Notes under the pieces: generated by a model
The model's input: the letters and a program-made list of their open reading frames with translations, nothing else
Database searches by the model: none
What the model was told of the DNA's origin: nothing
From: Batillaria attramentaria
Lineage: Eukaryota > Mollusca > Gastropoda > Batillariidae
Direction of reading: 5' to 3'
Assembly: GCA_018292915.2 (NCBI GenBank)
Contig: JACVVK020000052.1
Span: 1,810,001 to 1,874,000 of the forward strand
DNA: 64,000 nucleotides
Shown: one piece after another, positions 1-11,170 of the stretch
How the letters are laid out: the number at the start of each line of letters is the position of its first letter
How positions within the stretch are numbered: position 1 is the first letter of the stretch
Position numbers and translations under genes: made by a program

Positions 1-183
1 CGCCCACTTTCCTGTCCCCTTCGTTTACACGGCTTTCAAACACTTCCCCTGGTCTGCATTGTGCTGCCTTCAGATGGCATTAGACTCTGATTTGTACCGG
101 TACTTTCACACACAACCTCTCCTCCGCCCCTCAATCCACCTCTGCGTATGTCCTTGTCCTTGTCAATGCTTCGTGTCTTTTGG

Positions 184-365
184 GGCGAGCCGGGGGACGG
201 AGCCGAATGGTAGAGCGTTGGACTTGTAATGCTCGGGTCGCGAGTTTGTATCTCGGCTGGGGCCAAATATTTGTGCTGGCTTTTTCATCGTTGCCCCGTC
301 TTTGATATCACCCTCCTGTGGTGGAAAAGGACGTTAAACCTCCAAACACCCACCCACCCAACCTC
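184..365 (+). mobile_element. SINE-A, full length with target duplication
   Basis: tRNA-like head with A box (GCCGAATGGTAGAGCG), a decayed B box (GCGAGTTTGTATCTC), a shared body reading GGCCAAATATTTGTGCTGGC then GTTGCCCCGTCTTTGATATC, and the end GGTGGAAAAGGACGTTAAAC with a C/A-rich tail (CCCACCCACCC). The flanks CGTGTCTTTTGG (172-183) and CGTGTCCTTTGG (366-377) form a 12 bp target duplication with one mismatch. Non-autonomous: it needs a partner LINE for reverse transcriptase. Confidence 0.9.
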
Positions 366-444
366 CGTGTCCTTTGGCTGGTTGGTTGCCGGTTGGTTGG
401 CTGGTTGGATGGATGAGTGGTTGGTTGGGAATTTAGGGTCCTTT

Positions 445-545
445 ACCAACATAGAGACCAAAGGGCGACGAGGAAAAGGCCGCCAGCTGATAAAAGTTGT
501 TTCCATCCGGGAATCGAACTCCTGCTGGGGGAACACTGCTTGACT
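445..545 (-). mobile_element. Diverged SINE-A fragment
   Basis: Reverse-orientation match to the SINE-A body and head: GGGCGACGAGGAAAAGGCC and GGGAATCGAACTCCTGC, corresponding to the complement of the B box. The tail end is lost. It begins about 80 bp downstream of the first SINE copy, in opposite orientation. Confidence 0.55.
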
Positions 546-740
546 GTCCAAAGTTGAACTAAAGCTTGGTTTTTCCCACTCTACATGTGTCGCGTAGGTG
601 GTTCGTCCCGAGATAAGGTGAACGATACAGGTCTTCGTACCATGGCTTTATTTAAGACACTGAGTAGGTTTTTTATTTGTTTGTGAGGTCAACCGGGCCC
701 TTTCTCATTACACAACGCGTGATAAAAAAAAACAAAAACA

Positions 741-838
741 CACGAGGCAACGAGGAGAAAGCCAGCTGAATTTGGGGCTCCCATTCGGCGGGATTTGAAC
801 TCAAGTCAATGAATGTCCAACGCAGTACCAGATCCGCT
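741..838 (-). mobile_element. Diverged SINE-A fragment, meeting an opposite copy
   Basis: GAGGCAACGAGGAGAAAGCC and GGGATTTGAACTCAAGTC are the complement of the SINE-A body and B box, followed by GTCCAACGCAGTACCA from the A-box side. The tail is replaced by an A-rich stretch. Confidence 0.6.
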
Positions 839-965
839 ATTTCGGAGTTCGAATCCCGTCTGGGGCCAAATATTTGTCAGTGTTACCCTTTTTCAGCCTC
901 GTTGCCCCGTCTTTGATATCACCCTTACCTGGTGGAAAAGGACGTTAAATTCCCAAACACCTCAC
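839..965 (+). mobile_element. SINE-A, 5' part missing
   Basis: Begins at the B box (GGAGTTCGAATCCC) and continues through GGCCAAATATTTG, CGTTGCCCCGTCTTTGATAT and GGTGGAAAAGGACGTTAAAT to a CCCAAACACC tail. It directly abuts the reverse-strand fragment at 741-838, forming a head-to-head pair. Confidence 0.8.
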
Positions 966-1550
966 ATCCACCCACCGCTATTCCGATTCCGTCCCTCTGT
1001 GTAAGTGAGTGATCTTATAACACACATAAATACCACAGAAGCGACTAGGAATCTGTCACTCAATGCTATCTTTTTTTTTTTTTTTTTTTTTTTTGGTTAC
1101 ACAGTTCAGCTTATCAAGCCTTTACTTTTTACATTTGACACACCTTGTGGTTAGGTTCTACAATTATTGCTTACTGCATCCAACACATTTTTTCCCTAAT
1201 ACTGAATGTGTTGTTGAAGCTCCAGGCCCAAAACCCGGCTTCTTAAAAGAATGCCAGTAAGCGGCACCCCAGCTGTTTTAAACTGAAGCAGCATCTGATT
1301 ATCGGCTAAACGATCTTGTGGCTCGTTCAAAGTAAAAGACAGGAGACTGGAGATGGGAAAACGCCGCATCGCAGAACTAAGCAATGCTGACACCTCTTTA
1401 TTGCCTCCGCTGGTCTTGCGTGGAGGGGAAACTCAGGCACGATGATTTTTTAATTAACCTTAGTCTGTGATCCCAGGCATGTTTAAAAACACTGGCGCCT
1501 TTAAAATGGCCAGCCAGCCAGTTTAACGTAGCGAGAAAAAAAGGTAACTG

Positions 1551-1581
<31 letters not shown>

Positions 1582-1999
1582 CTGCCAAAATCGCGTCAAG
1601 TGTTCACAACTTGATTTGACAGTGCGGTTGTCCTCCGAGTTGTGGCTTGGCATCGATGTTAATTGCTGTGCCACTCCTTATAAAATCTTCTTTGATTATG
1701 CACACCACTTGAGGCGTGAAAATGGCATCAAGATGAGACAGAGAGAGAAAAAAATGAACTCATCCACATCATCACTCTTTATAATGCCTTTAGCGTGGAC
1801 TGTCGCTGACTTCAGGATGGTGTTCAGTTTGGCATGGAAGGGTAGGTGGGTGGTGTATGACGTCTGATTTCAAAGATGGGGAATGTACTTATAGTTTATG
1901 GATGCAGATAAAAAATATCCAAGATACCGATTCTTTTTTACTTTAGTCTACAGGAACTTAGGGACGCTACATCTCATGTAACTGAGCTGTCGACGTGCA
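966..1999. other. Unique intergenic sequence
   Basis: A T run at 1071-1094 and the (GA)n tract are the only structure seen. No supported gene. Confidence 0.6.
1555..1581. repeat. (GA)n
   Basis: 13-14 perfect GA units in unique sequence. Confidence 0.9.
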
Positions 2000-2118
2000 A
2001 GGCAGGAACTGAGTCTATGAGTAGATCTAAACTGATTTCAGATACACAAATGTAATTTTAAGGCAGGTACTGAGTCTGTGAGTGGATATAAACTGATGTT
2101 AGGTATACAAATGAAGTC
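2000..2118 (+). repeat. 61 bp tandem duplication
   Basis: AGGCAGGAACTGAGTCTATG, AGTAGATCTAAACTGAT from 2000 recurs from 2061 as AGGCAGGTACTGAGTCTGTG, AGTGGATATAAACTGAT. Confidence 0.75.
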
Positions 2119-3231
2119 TGAGTGGAAACAAATGATGAAGAAAGTTCCTTATATACACTGAAAGCAAATTGCAAGAGCGAGATGAAATGAGAATAGAAGT
2201 ATTATAACTGATAACGTGGCCAACCGCTATATAACACCAACACCTTACACAAAAACAGCTGCATAATTATGTATCATGTGCAAAACTCTCGTGTGCTGCA
2301 GGAGAAGATACGAAACATTGATGTTGTCGACCCACGAGTCCAGACAGCAGACTGTCGTTAACTACAGTCCATCAGTCTCAGGTTTTGATTGTTCGCTGGA
2401 AACTTTGTAAACGTCACCGAGCTGATTGTGCAGTCTTCATACTTGAAGATTTTTTTTAAAAACAACTTACTCTGTTCACGTCTGTTTGTTAAAGGTCCCG
2501 TACATATTGATTTTTTTGGCCGAAATTTCCGTACACTACCAGTTTACAGTTTTCTTTATTTCCAGAAACCCCATCAGGGGGTACAGGCATATATATGTAT
2601 ACATTCAGCCAGCATGGCTACAGGTGTTCTGTAATCTGCACTAGTCAACAACAGCAACAAACTATTCACATTGATGCATATATACTTCTGTCTCCTCGTC
2701 CACCTCTGTACAGAGCACAGTAACAGATCAAACAAAAACAAAAAAGCAACGCTTTCTTTTTACTTATTTACATACCCCTTTAATCATGCTCGCCTTTCTA
2801 GTCTGAGAATCCTGACTCACAACCAAGTACACGACCTTTCAGACCGTCACATTAATGTTCCAAGAGTGATGTGTCCAGGTCGACCTGCTTGTCTGGTGTC
2901 TGATGGGTGCACCTAGACTTGTGACGTAAGGGATAATCTCATCTGTTTCGTGTGACCTTCCGCCTTGTAAATTATATTAATTTATGCCGCAATAGTTCTG
3001 TCGAGAATGACAGAAAGCCTCCCCAATTTTTTTTCTGAGACTTGGCCTCAGTGAAAATTCCGTGCTCCAGACTTCACTCTATTTTATGGGCGTATTCAAA
3101 TGTGAAGGAAATTTTCGAAAAGCCGTGTTCACTCAAGACTAACCTGAGATTATTGTGAAATACACGATGTTCAACTTTTTTTGTCGTGCGTGTGACTTGA
3201 AACGAATTTATTATGAAAATGGATCTCGTGA
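2119..3231. other. Unique AT-rich intergenic sequence
   Basis: Nothing recognised; all open frames are short. Confidence 0.6.
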
Positions 3232-3294
3232 ATAATACAGACGGAAGCGTGTTGCGAATTGCCTAAAAGGTTAGTGAATGGAAACCTTTATGGA

Positions 3295-3513
3295 ATGAGA
3301 TGTCGTGCACGTCATGTACCAGACGCCAACACAACTTTACGACTTGCTTCGTTTAGCATATTTTCATTAGCAATAGTATGCGGAGTCCTTATAAATGCAC
3401 TAGCGTTGAGGGACCCATGGACAATTATTCTGACCTGTGAGATGCTAAACTTCGCCCTCACAGCCGTTCTCATTTATTTATTAGCATGTTCATTTATGCA
3501 CGAACGATTTTAA
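3295..3513 (+). CDS. Possible small hydrophobic protein or terminal exon (doubtful)
   Basis: The first ATG of this open frame is at 3295, giving 72 residues. The frame is open back to 3232, so it could be the 3' part of a spliced exon with an AG acceptor at 3239-3240, although the polypyrimidine tract there is weak. The predicted peptide has two hydrophobic stretches, roughly residues 19-39 (SIFSLAIVCGVLINALAL) and 43-66 (WTIILTCEMLNFALTAVLIY), separated by RDP and ending in the polar tail MHERF. This would fit a two-helix membrane segment. No family was recognised. Synonymous positions show no obvious bias and no promoter or polyadenylation site was identified, so a chance ORF is as likely. 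Confidence 0.2.
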   Translation: MRCRARHVPDANTTLRLASFSIFSLAIVCGVLINALALRDPWTIILTCEMLNFALTAVLIYLLACSFMHERF

Positions 3514-3560
3514 ACTTACGACGTACTGTATGCGTGTCCAACATGAGAATGCTTCGTATA

Positions 3561-3573
3561 ATCTATCTATCTG

Positions 3574-3630
<57 letters not shown>

Positions 3631-3631
3631 A
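3561..3631. repeat. (ATCT)n tetranucleotide repeat
   Basis: About 17 units with one CTGT interruption near the start. Confidence 0.95.
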
Positions 3632-3760
3632 GAAATGAATAGAAACAAAGGCGTCGCTAAAGCCGAAAACATGCGCTCAATCAGGTCAGTTTGAAAGTAG
3701 GGGAAGTAAGTAAAGCTGAGAGCGCTCCCTAGATCTAGGAGATGTGTGCTAGATCTAGGA

Positions 3761-3815
3761 GATATATATATATATATCATATATATCATATTTCATATGA
3801 TATATATATATATCG
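3761..3815. repeat. AT-rich palindrome
   Basis: GATATATATATATATATC, ATATATATCATATTTCATAT, GATATATATATATATATC. Self-complementary and cruciform-prone. Just upstream, AGATCTAGGAGAT is repeated at 3731 and 3751. Confidence 0.85.
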
Positions 3816-4600
3816 TGCGTGTTGGGTTCAGTTCGCGGCGCTTTGAGCCGATTTTAAAAAAAAATAAATGGGTAAAGCGCCGGTACAATAGGCCAATAGG
3901 CCTACTCAATTATTATTATTATTTATTAAAGACAACTAAAGTGAACCGATCGACAGGCCAGCGTGAGGTAAGTTTAAACGCCAGCACCATGTCGGCTGCA
4001 TTCCACAACGTCTTGGCTGATCCCTCAACTGTCAATCAAGCGTTACCGGTGATGGGTCGTTGACTGATTGCCAGCAGACCGGGGGTGGGTGGCTGGGTGG
4101 GTAGGGGGAAACACGATGATGGAGATCAAAGACTCGCCCAGGCCGCTAACGACCCGAAGGCACGGGATCTTCGCGCCAAGCCACATCTATCTTTAATCAG
4201 CAACAGAGGCCCGCCTCGGGGGTCATGAAGACAGGCAGGCAGGCAGGCAGGCACCTCGTCTCGAACACTTTCTGACGAGCTGATCAGCACCGCAGCGGAA
4301 AATGGCAAAGTGGCGAAAAATTCATTAGCGGGTGTGGGCCGCCCGCCCACCGAAACATGCCCGTGGTGGTGGTTCTGACAAATTAATGAACAAACGTGAT
4401 AATGCAAAATACGGTTGGTGCAGAAGACAACCTCGTGGGTGTCAAGCTGTCGACGACTTGAGGCCTGTGAAGTGGAGCTGGGCCGGTTCTTCTTGACCCG
4501 TGAAAATGGTCCCTTCGGTCGTAGAGGGACAGAAAAGCCTTGAGGCTCTTTTGGCGGTGAAGTGTGGGATGAAGAAGTGAGTCGGGCTGGTGTGGGTGGG
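3816..4600. other. Unique sequence
   Basis: Contains a small (GCAG)n run near 4230-4252. No gene recognised. Confidence 0.55.
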
Positions 4601-4610
4601 ACTAGGATAT

Positions 4611-4650
4611 GTGTGTGTGGGGGGGGGGGGGGGGGAGGGGGGTGTTGAGG
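4611..4650. repeat. (GT)n/G-run tract
   Basis: Short GT run followed by about 17 G and a further G-rich segment; a G-quadruplex-prone strand. Confidence 0.8.
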
Positions 4651-4917
4651 GGGGAAGTTGACAGGACTGAACTGGACATATGTAACTGGATGCTAACTAA
4701 AGAGATTGTTGTCCTCGTCCTTGTTGAGTCTTGCTGTTGGCGTTGCTTGAGTTCAAGTACTCCGCCATATGGGCAGCCACTCTCTGTCATCGACGGATTT
4801 TATCTCTGTTGCCAGGAACTGATGGTTGTTTTGCTAAGGGCTTACCGTTGCTGGCCGTGGATAATCCCCACGCAACATCAATATCAATTTCTTATGCAGA
4901 CTCTGACCCAGGACACC

Positions 4918-5152
4918 CTGCCCACCCCCAAAAACAACAACAACAACAAGAACAAAAAACAACAACCCCCCAAAAAATAAAACAAAACAAAACAAAAAGA
5001 AAACAAGCAAAAAAACACAAACAAAACAAAACAAAAAACAACAATACCACCCCCACCACCCCCACCCCCGAAAAAAAAAACCACCAAAAAAACGAAAAAC
5101 AACCAACCAACCAAACAAACACACAAACAAACCAACAACAGCAACAAGAAAG
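4918..5152. repeat. A/C-only low-complexity block
   Basis: Made almost entirely of A and C (ACAACAACAACAACAAG, AAAACAAAACAAAAAG, CCACCCCCACCACCCCC). The opposite strand gives spurious Phe/Val/Cys-rich ORFs. Confidence 0.9.
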
Positions 5153-5380
5153 ACCCTGAGACTGATATGTCGATGTCCACATGAAATCCGGCACGTTTCT
5201 GCGTATCCATGGGTTTGTGCAGAGTCCTTGGTTTGTGTTATTGAAGACAGCAGATGGACATTGCTTTAAAACGACTGAGTGTTTTATCAGTGTTTGTACT
5301 TTAACCTGAAACTTCAAAACTGCAGCGCGGGTAAATTTACACAGGTTTTCACAAACTTTTCCGCTTGTGACAGACCCGCC

Positions 5381-5459
5381 GACGCCATTTACACATGTCC
5401 TGCAGTTCGGCCTCAAAAAAAAAGAAACGTCTCTTTCACAACAACTTAGTTTGCGATGC

Positions 5460-5498
<39 letters not shown>

Positions 5499-5592
5499 GC
5501 CATTTACACATGTCCTGCAGTTCGGCCTCAAAAAAAGAAATGTCTCTTTCACAACAACTTAGTTTGCGATGCCAAATACAGAGAGAGAGGGG
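5381..5592 (+). repeat. 115 bp tandem duplication including (GA)n
   Basis: GACGCCATTTACACATGTCC starts at 5381 and 5496. Both units run through CAGTTCGGCCTC, CTCTTTCACAACAACTTAG and AAATACAGAG into (GA)n. Almost identical, so recent. Confidence 0.9.
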
Positions 5593-5617
5593 GGGGGGGG
5601 AGGGGGTGCGGTGGTGG

Positions 5618-5670
5618 GTGATGATGATCAGCGATGATGATGATGATGATGGCGACGACGATGATGATAC
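5618..5670. repeat. (GAT)n and GAC variants
   Basis: GATGATGATCAGCGATGATG, ATGATGATGATGGCGACGACG. Imperfect trinucleotide repeat after a G run (5589-5602). Confidence 0.85.
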
Positions 5671-5782
5671 GCATCGCTGCCGATATTACAAGGTCCTAAA
5701 AATGAAACAACTTGAAAATATAAATAATCTAGAATGTCTGAATTTAAGAAAGAAATAAAGCAAAATGAAAGACACAAATAGC

Positions 5783-5783
<1 letters not shown>

Positions 5784-5829
<46 letters not shown>
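5784..5829. repeat. (GA)n
   Basis: About 23 perfect units. Confidence 0.95.
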
Positions 5830-5831
<2 letters not shown>

Positions 5832-6686
5832 TCACGGACCAAACTACCATCCAAGAAGATAAAACAACAAGGTTCTATATCTCATCGAAACAAGAGAAGA
5901 TCTGTCACAAGTGTTCTGCCTCATCAGTGCGGTAACACAACCCTGTAGTCCATTATCAACAGTCGTGATAACCGCACCTCACCCACAAAGCCCCACAAAG
6001 ACACTGCAAAGACACCTCGACGTGTAAAGGGGATTTTTATCGGTCGTTGAGTTTTAAAGAGGGTCCGAACCCTACTCACTCGCGTCAACAGGTCTGTCAC
6101 AAGTTGGACAAGAGCGTCTCAAATCTCCCTCTCAAATCAAAGTCAACCATCAGATCAAATCAAACTTGCTGTGATCTATTCCTCTCCGCTGCCCTCGCTG
6201 ACGATCAAATCCTGTTATCAGTTGTCTGATTAGGGTTCGAGCTATCACCACCTCTTCCCTTGCCTATCAAGGGAGAGTCATCAACGGGAGGTAATCTGAA
6301 AGCTGAGGCTGGTATCGGAGGCAAAGCTTACCTCAGCTCAACAAGGAGAGGCCTGACGCCTTGCTGTGTTTGCTGACGTAGACACCGATGAGGGGATTAC
6401 AGGGATGATGTCGCGGCAGTCAGGGTTTAGACTGACAACGATAAAGTTCAGTGTGGTGTAGAGTCAGGGTGCTTACAGGCCAATGTTCTACGATCACTGG
6501 GCTTCAGAGAAAGACAGCTTTTGTTTTAGAGCCGTTGCGCCTGTGACTGAGTACCTCTGTGATCGCAGAGATTGTTAATACTACACTGAAGAGGTGGGAT
6601 GGGATCACTAAAGGGAGAAGGGAGGCAGAGCAACAGCATCTGCTAAGTGCAGAGGCTGATAGGACAGGATCAGACACTGAACCACG

Positions 6687-6688
<2 letters not shown>
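5830..6688. other. Unique sequence
   Basis: No repeat, RNA or coding signal recognised. Confidence 0.55.

Positions 6689-6747
<59 letters not shown>
6689..6747. repeat. (AC)n
   Basis: About 29 perfect units; Z-DNA-prone. Confidence 0.97.
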
Positions 6748-6748
<1 letters not shown>

Positions 6749-7401
6749 CTTGAGCGTCTTACAGCATTTAGTGCAAACATACGAGTCCTTTAATCGGAAC
6801 GTTAATCGTGGCAGCCTCACTGTTTTGTCGTCTGCTAAGCCCAGATTAGTATACACTGTAAGACCGACCATAACCATACTATCATCTTAGTCCACAGATG
6901 TAAACACCCAGGTACTCCGAACGACGTAATACATAACACCACCGCTGCACTGTCATCACCTACGCACACAGATGCAAATGACCAGATACTCGGAACTACG
7001 TAATGTGAATCGGAATCTGCTTAGTCTTAGAGTGCTCGCCACTGAGTGAATCCCAAGGCCGATTACAGATGGGTTAAATCCCCCTACTAATTCTCCCAGA
7101 ATCTTGACTCTGGTAGCGTGAATCCAGCTTCGGTGGTTCGATAAGGAAGATAAACCTAGTGTCTGATAACTTCCGTCGAATATTGACTGATGCGACCGTA
7201 TTCACGAAGCAGACGAGAAGATAGCTCGACGTACAGGTGGCATGTAAACACAACGACAGGGACATCCCGTTAACGACAACCGCTGAGCATGGAAAAGCAA
7301 AAAAAAAAAAGTGACATGCTGAATAGGTAAGAACGCGCATGCCTTTGACGGCCACAACCAGGCTGAATCGTAGAAAACAAAATGAAATTAGGTTACGGTC
7401 T

Positions 7402-7420
7402 GGGTTAGGGTTAGGGTTAG
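7402..7420 (+). repeat. Short interstitial (TTAGGG)n
   Basis: GGGTTAGGGTTAGGGTTAG, three units of the metazoan telomere repeat. Too short for a telomere; possibly a break-repair scar or chance. Confidence 0.6.
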
Positions 7421-7439
7421 CTGCAATGTCTCATGACAA

Positions 7440-7706
7440 TTTAGGCGTCTCCCCCCTCCCCCAAACAAAACACTAACACCCCACCCCACCCCACCCCCGA
7501 AAAAACAATCAAACAAAAAACCGAAAAAACAAACAAACAAACAAAACAACAAACAACAACAAAACCAAAAAAAAAACTATAAAAAAAACACCACCACCAC
7601 CACCAACAACAACAACTAACAAATAAACTAACAACAACTTAAACACCCCCCCAAAACAAACAAACAAACAAACAAACAAACAAACAACAACAATAACAAC
7701 AAAATG
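7440..7706. repeat. A/C-only low-complexity block
   Basis: C runs, then (AAAC)n, (ACC)n and (AAC)n. Almost no G or T on the top strand for 260 bp. Confidence 0.9.
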
Positions 7707-8970
7707 CACCTTCGTTTTGACTATCTCGCACGTTCGCGCACCTGTAGGCTCGTCTGCCCGTTTCGTTCGTAACCGTCAGCAGTGGAAACAGCCAGTCCGT
7801 TTTACCTTACGTCAACAGCAATGAAAACGTCGCACAAGAGGGAAGTTTAGCTCCGTGATAGACGCCTTAAATCGCGTCCACGTCGACAGTTTAATGTCTG
7901 GAGCAGATATCAAATTGTCAGACCGTGTGTTTATGATATTTGGACTGTAATCATACAGAGACCTCGCGTTCATAATGGCTTTCAAGACTCGCACAAGATT
8001 ACGTGTTCTTGATTTACAGGCGCACGGGGATTACATCTTGATGACACTAAATCATCTCTGATATTTTCTGGCGGAAAGTTTTCAAGATTTGACAAAGGCT
8101 TGTTCCTAGCCTTCCCCGCGCGTGTTATATTGTATTATCAAGAGATGACGTAGGTGTTGGCTTTTCCACTTGGCGTGTGGGGCTTGATATATGATGGGTG
8201 ATATCGCATGATATTCACTTTAGGTCGTGCCACAATGCGCAATATTTACCACCCAAATTTACGTGCTTAGTGGACGCCTTATATCACTTTCGGATTTCTG
8301 CTTCCTTGTGCCGAGGAACTGAAAAGTGTATCTTAGGTTTGCACGGACGCTACAGACTACATGCATTCATGTTTTATAGGAGCCGTTTTGATGTCGGAAA
8401 ACCAGTGAAAGTTCTTTACACGGGTTTCTTTTCTTTGTACTAATTTCAGACACGGCATTCCAATGAATATGCCAGATGCATTTTTTTTTTTTTTTTTACT
8501 TTTTATTAACCCATGCGTGAGAAGAAGCTTCATCCAAAAAAAGCATCAACATCGCGTGACCTTGTACTCATTTACGATCACCTCAAAAAATATGTATCGT
8601 AGGCCACAGGGTTTGCTTTCGCGTTTCCACCACACCTCTCCCTCCCGAGGGAGCTGTGACATGAGAACAAGGCTCCCCTGCCATAAAAATCGACACATAC
8701 ACCTCTAGAGAAATATAAATACGTCCACGAGAGTGTGGGATGGAGTGCTAACATGGCAGCTAGAGCCCATAAAACACAATGGGCTATGACGCCTGATGGG
8801 TAAAAGCTGTAAATGTTGCCCGTGAAATCCTGTCGACATTCTTCTCCAGCGCTTAGGTACTACATGTGTCAAGTAGGTTCGAACGTTGTGGGTGCAGGTA
8901 CGAATACCTTGATGGTCCCTCTCTATGGCTTTCTCTGTTTCTGTCTCTCTGGCTGTCTTCCTGTTTGAGG
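7707..8970. other. Unique AT-rich sequence
   Basis: Only a T run (8480-8496) stands out. Confidence 0.55.
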
Positions 8971-8971
8971 C

Positions 8972-8986
8972 AGAGAGAGAGAGAGA

Positions 8987-9056
<70 letters not shown>

Positions 9057-9073
9057 TGATGATGATGATGATC
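8972..9073. repeat. Compound (GA)n(CA)n(GAT)n
   Basis: GA to 8988, AC to 9053, GAT to 9073, in perfect succession. Confidence 0.95.
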
Positions 9074-10120
9074 AGAGAGTTTTTTGTTTTGGGGTTTGTT
9101 GTTGTTGTTGCTTTGCTGTTCAGGATCGTTTTCAGTTTTATCTTCTCCTGCACCAGAGATGTGTATGTCTCCGCTTGCACGTAGAAGTAGTGTTGTTTGT
9201 GTTTTGAAAGTTTAGATAAGCACCAGCATGGTCGGAAACACCCATTGTGCCAGTAGATCCTACCGTGCTTAATTAAAGCATCATTGTCATTGTCGTACGT
9301 TTTCTGTCTCTGCTGGCCGTCTGTTTCTCTCTCGCTGTTGATAGAAGCGCCAGTCAGGTGGTTGCTGATTCGTGTTCTAAACCAGAGCTCTTCAACCAAC
9401 ACCACTTTGGTTTTTTGTTCCGTTTTGTTGTTGTTGTTGTTGTTGTTGTTGTGTGTTTTATAAACTAACTCTGAGATCGCGTTGTTTGGTCCTCCGAAGC
9501 GATTGAAACAGTTGCTGATGTCACTGATGATCCATTTGCCGCAGGTGTATTTTGTCTCACCACACCAGATAAACCTACTTCTGTATCTGCTGGCACAATA
9601 CATCCGAGACATACATAGGTGCTGTATATCACTATAACTACATCTATGCAAATCTATACGTTACAGCAACAACCCGAACACGAGGGCAGCTCAGTGACCG
9701 TCTGATGTAAGCAGTTGAAACATATAATGTACACGTATGTTTGCCGGCAGGGACAGTAAGGTCTTGGGAAGTATTCAAATAGATGGCTTTAACAAAAAGT
9801 CCAGACAGTCCAGATGGTGTAGAGAAGAGATATTTCCAGTGATAAACGGACCCGAATACCGAATACATCATCATGTAGAGCAGACGTCCAGGACACCCAC
9901 GTGACGCCAGCAGGCAATTGTGTATGATTTATTCCTGAAAAAGGACAAAGATCCTAAACACATTTCGAGAAAGATATGGCGCAATACCAAGCGCACTAGT
10001 CGGAACAAGACGTAGTGCCGAGGATAACAGCATTTTTTTTTCTTAGATTTTTTTTAATACGAGTATCTCATCTTCAGCACACAGGGCAAATTTGTGAAAA
10101 CGTTAGTATTGTCAAAATCT
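9074..10120. other. Unique sequence
   Basis: No gene recognised. A T run at 10033-10056 precedes the SINE-L copy. Confidence 0.55.
9426..9453. repeat. (GTT)n
   Basis: Nine units. Confidence 0.9.
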
Positions 10121-10135
10121 AAAAATCTAGCGGCC

Positions 10136-10396
10136 CAGGTGCCGTAGTTCCCGGGCCTCGTGAATGCCGGGATATTTATGACAGGAAGCGTGGAATGCGG
10201 CCCTGTCCCACAGTCCCAAACCACACGGACCTCCATAGCATCATCTTACCATCATCCTCATCTCCATCATCATGACATGCATAATAAAAATTGCCCCAAC
10301 TTCCGAGCCCTCCGTGGATTCCACCCATTACCAGGGAGGAACACCACTGGAGCCAGCAAAGAGTTGGGGCAGCAAAATAATAATAATAATAATAAT
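10136..10396 (+). mobile_element. SINE-L copy, 5' truncated, with target duplication
   Basis: Matches the 3' half of the 28.8 kb element from GGATATTTATGACAGGAAGC through CCACACGGACCTCCATAGC and GGGAGGAACACCACTGGAGC to an (AAT)n tail. The tRNA head is absent. Exact 12 bp flanking duplication AATCTAGCGGCC (10124-10135 and 10397-10408) shows it inserted already truncated, as happens when target-primed reverse transcription aborts. Confidence 0.9.
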
Positions 10397-10645
10397 AATC
10401 TAGCGGCCATGGTCCGGCTAAATTTGGCAAAGAGGCAGACACATTGACAGTAACATATGTACAGAAGAACGTTTGTTCTTTCTGACTCATTCAGAATAAT
10501 CGCAGTCTGCATTCAACTGACTACACGTGAGTGGCGGCTATGGTGAGCAAAAGTAGACACAATGCACAATATATCTCATACACGGTCCGTGACTTCGGTT
10601 AAAAAAAGTAACAACGTAATAAGAACTGAGTGCTTATCCGTTTAT

Positions 10646-10755
10646 GTAAAGGAGGGTGGGTGGTGGGCGTTTGGGAGTTTTACGTCCTTTTCCATCACAT
10701 ATGGGTGATATCAAAGACGGGGCAACGAGGAAAAGGCCAGCACAAATATGTGGCC
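10646..10755 (-). mobile_element. SINE-A, head missing
   Basis: The complement carries the tail and body: GTTTGGGAGTTTTACGTCC, GGTGATATCAAAGACGGGG, GGCCAGCACAAATATGTGG. The tRNA-like head is absent, so the copy is 5' truncated or decayed. Confidence 0.85.
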
Positions 10756-10897
10756 CGTGGTAGGTTTTCTAAATAAAGAGGGAAAGATCGTAAGAGCGAA
10801 ACTTTAATAAATTGTATAATTGCATCCAGAACATCGCCTCTCCCATACTATACAAGTAAGTGATAAGTGCTGTTGCTGTACTGTGTTTGTTGTTTTG

Positions 10898-10995
10898 TTA
10901 TTTGTGCTGGCATTTTCCTCGTTGTCCCGTCTTTGACATCACCCAAACGTGGGGGACTGAAGAGACGTTAAAATCCCAAACACCCATCCACCCTT
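10898..10995 (+). mobile_element. SINE-A, body and tail only
   Basis: TTGTGCTGGCATTTTCCTCG, CGTCTTTGACATCACCC and a modified end GAAGAGACGTTAAAATCCC with tail CAAACACCCATCCACCC. The last part of this copy is included in the tandem duplication that follows. Confidence 0.8.
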
Positions 10996-11170
10996 GTTGT
11001 TTTGGTAAGTGGCTTCTCTATGGTGGAGCAACAGTATGGGATGGGGCAGCTTTGTGGTGGACTGAAAAGACGTTAAAATCCCAAACACCCATCCACTTTT
11101 GTTGTTTTGGTAAGTGGCTTCTCTATGGAGGAGCAACAGTATGGGATGGGACAGATTTTGCTGTTCGTTT
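10955..11170 (+). repeat. 105 bp tandem duplication containing a SINE tail
   Basis: GTTGTTTTGGTAAGTGGC starts at 10996 and again at 11101, an exact 105 bp spacing. Each unit holds the SINE end GACGTTAAAATCCC plus about 60 bp of flank (TATGGTGGAGCAACAGTATG versus TATGGAGGAGCAACAGTATG). The few differences imply a recent local duplication. Confidence 0.85.

Noticed and set aside
1..183. A gene or element at the window start
   Set aside because: Nothing recognisable; the only open frame overlaps the SINE and its flank.
229..543. Open frames containing YLCWLFHRCPVFDITL or AGIRTHDPS-like peptides, recurring at several places
   Set aside because: These peptides are translations of SINE-A bodies and heads and recur wherever the SINE occurs.
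4834..5503. Cys/Val/Phe-rich open frames of up to 203 codons, and similar frames at 52562 and 57386
   Set aside because: They read through A/C-only low-complexity DNA; opposite frames are open too. No motif is present.
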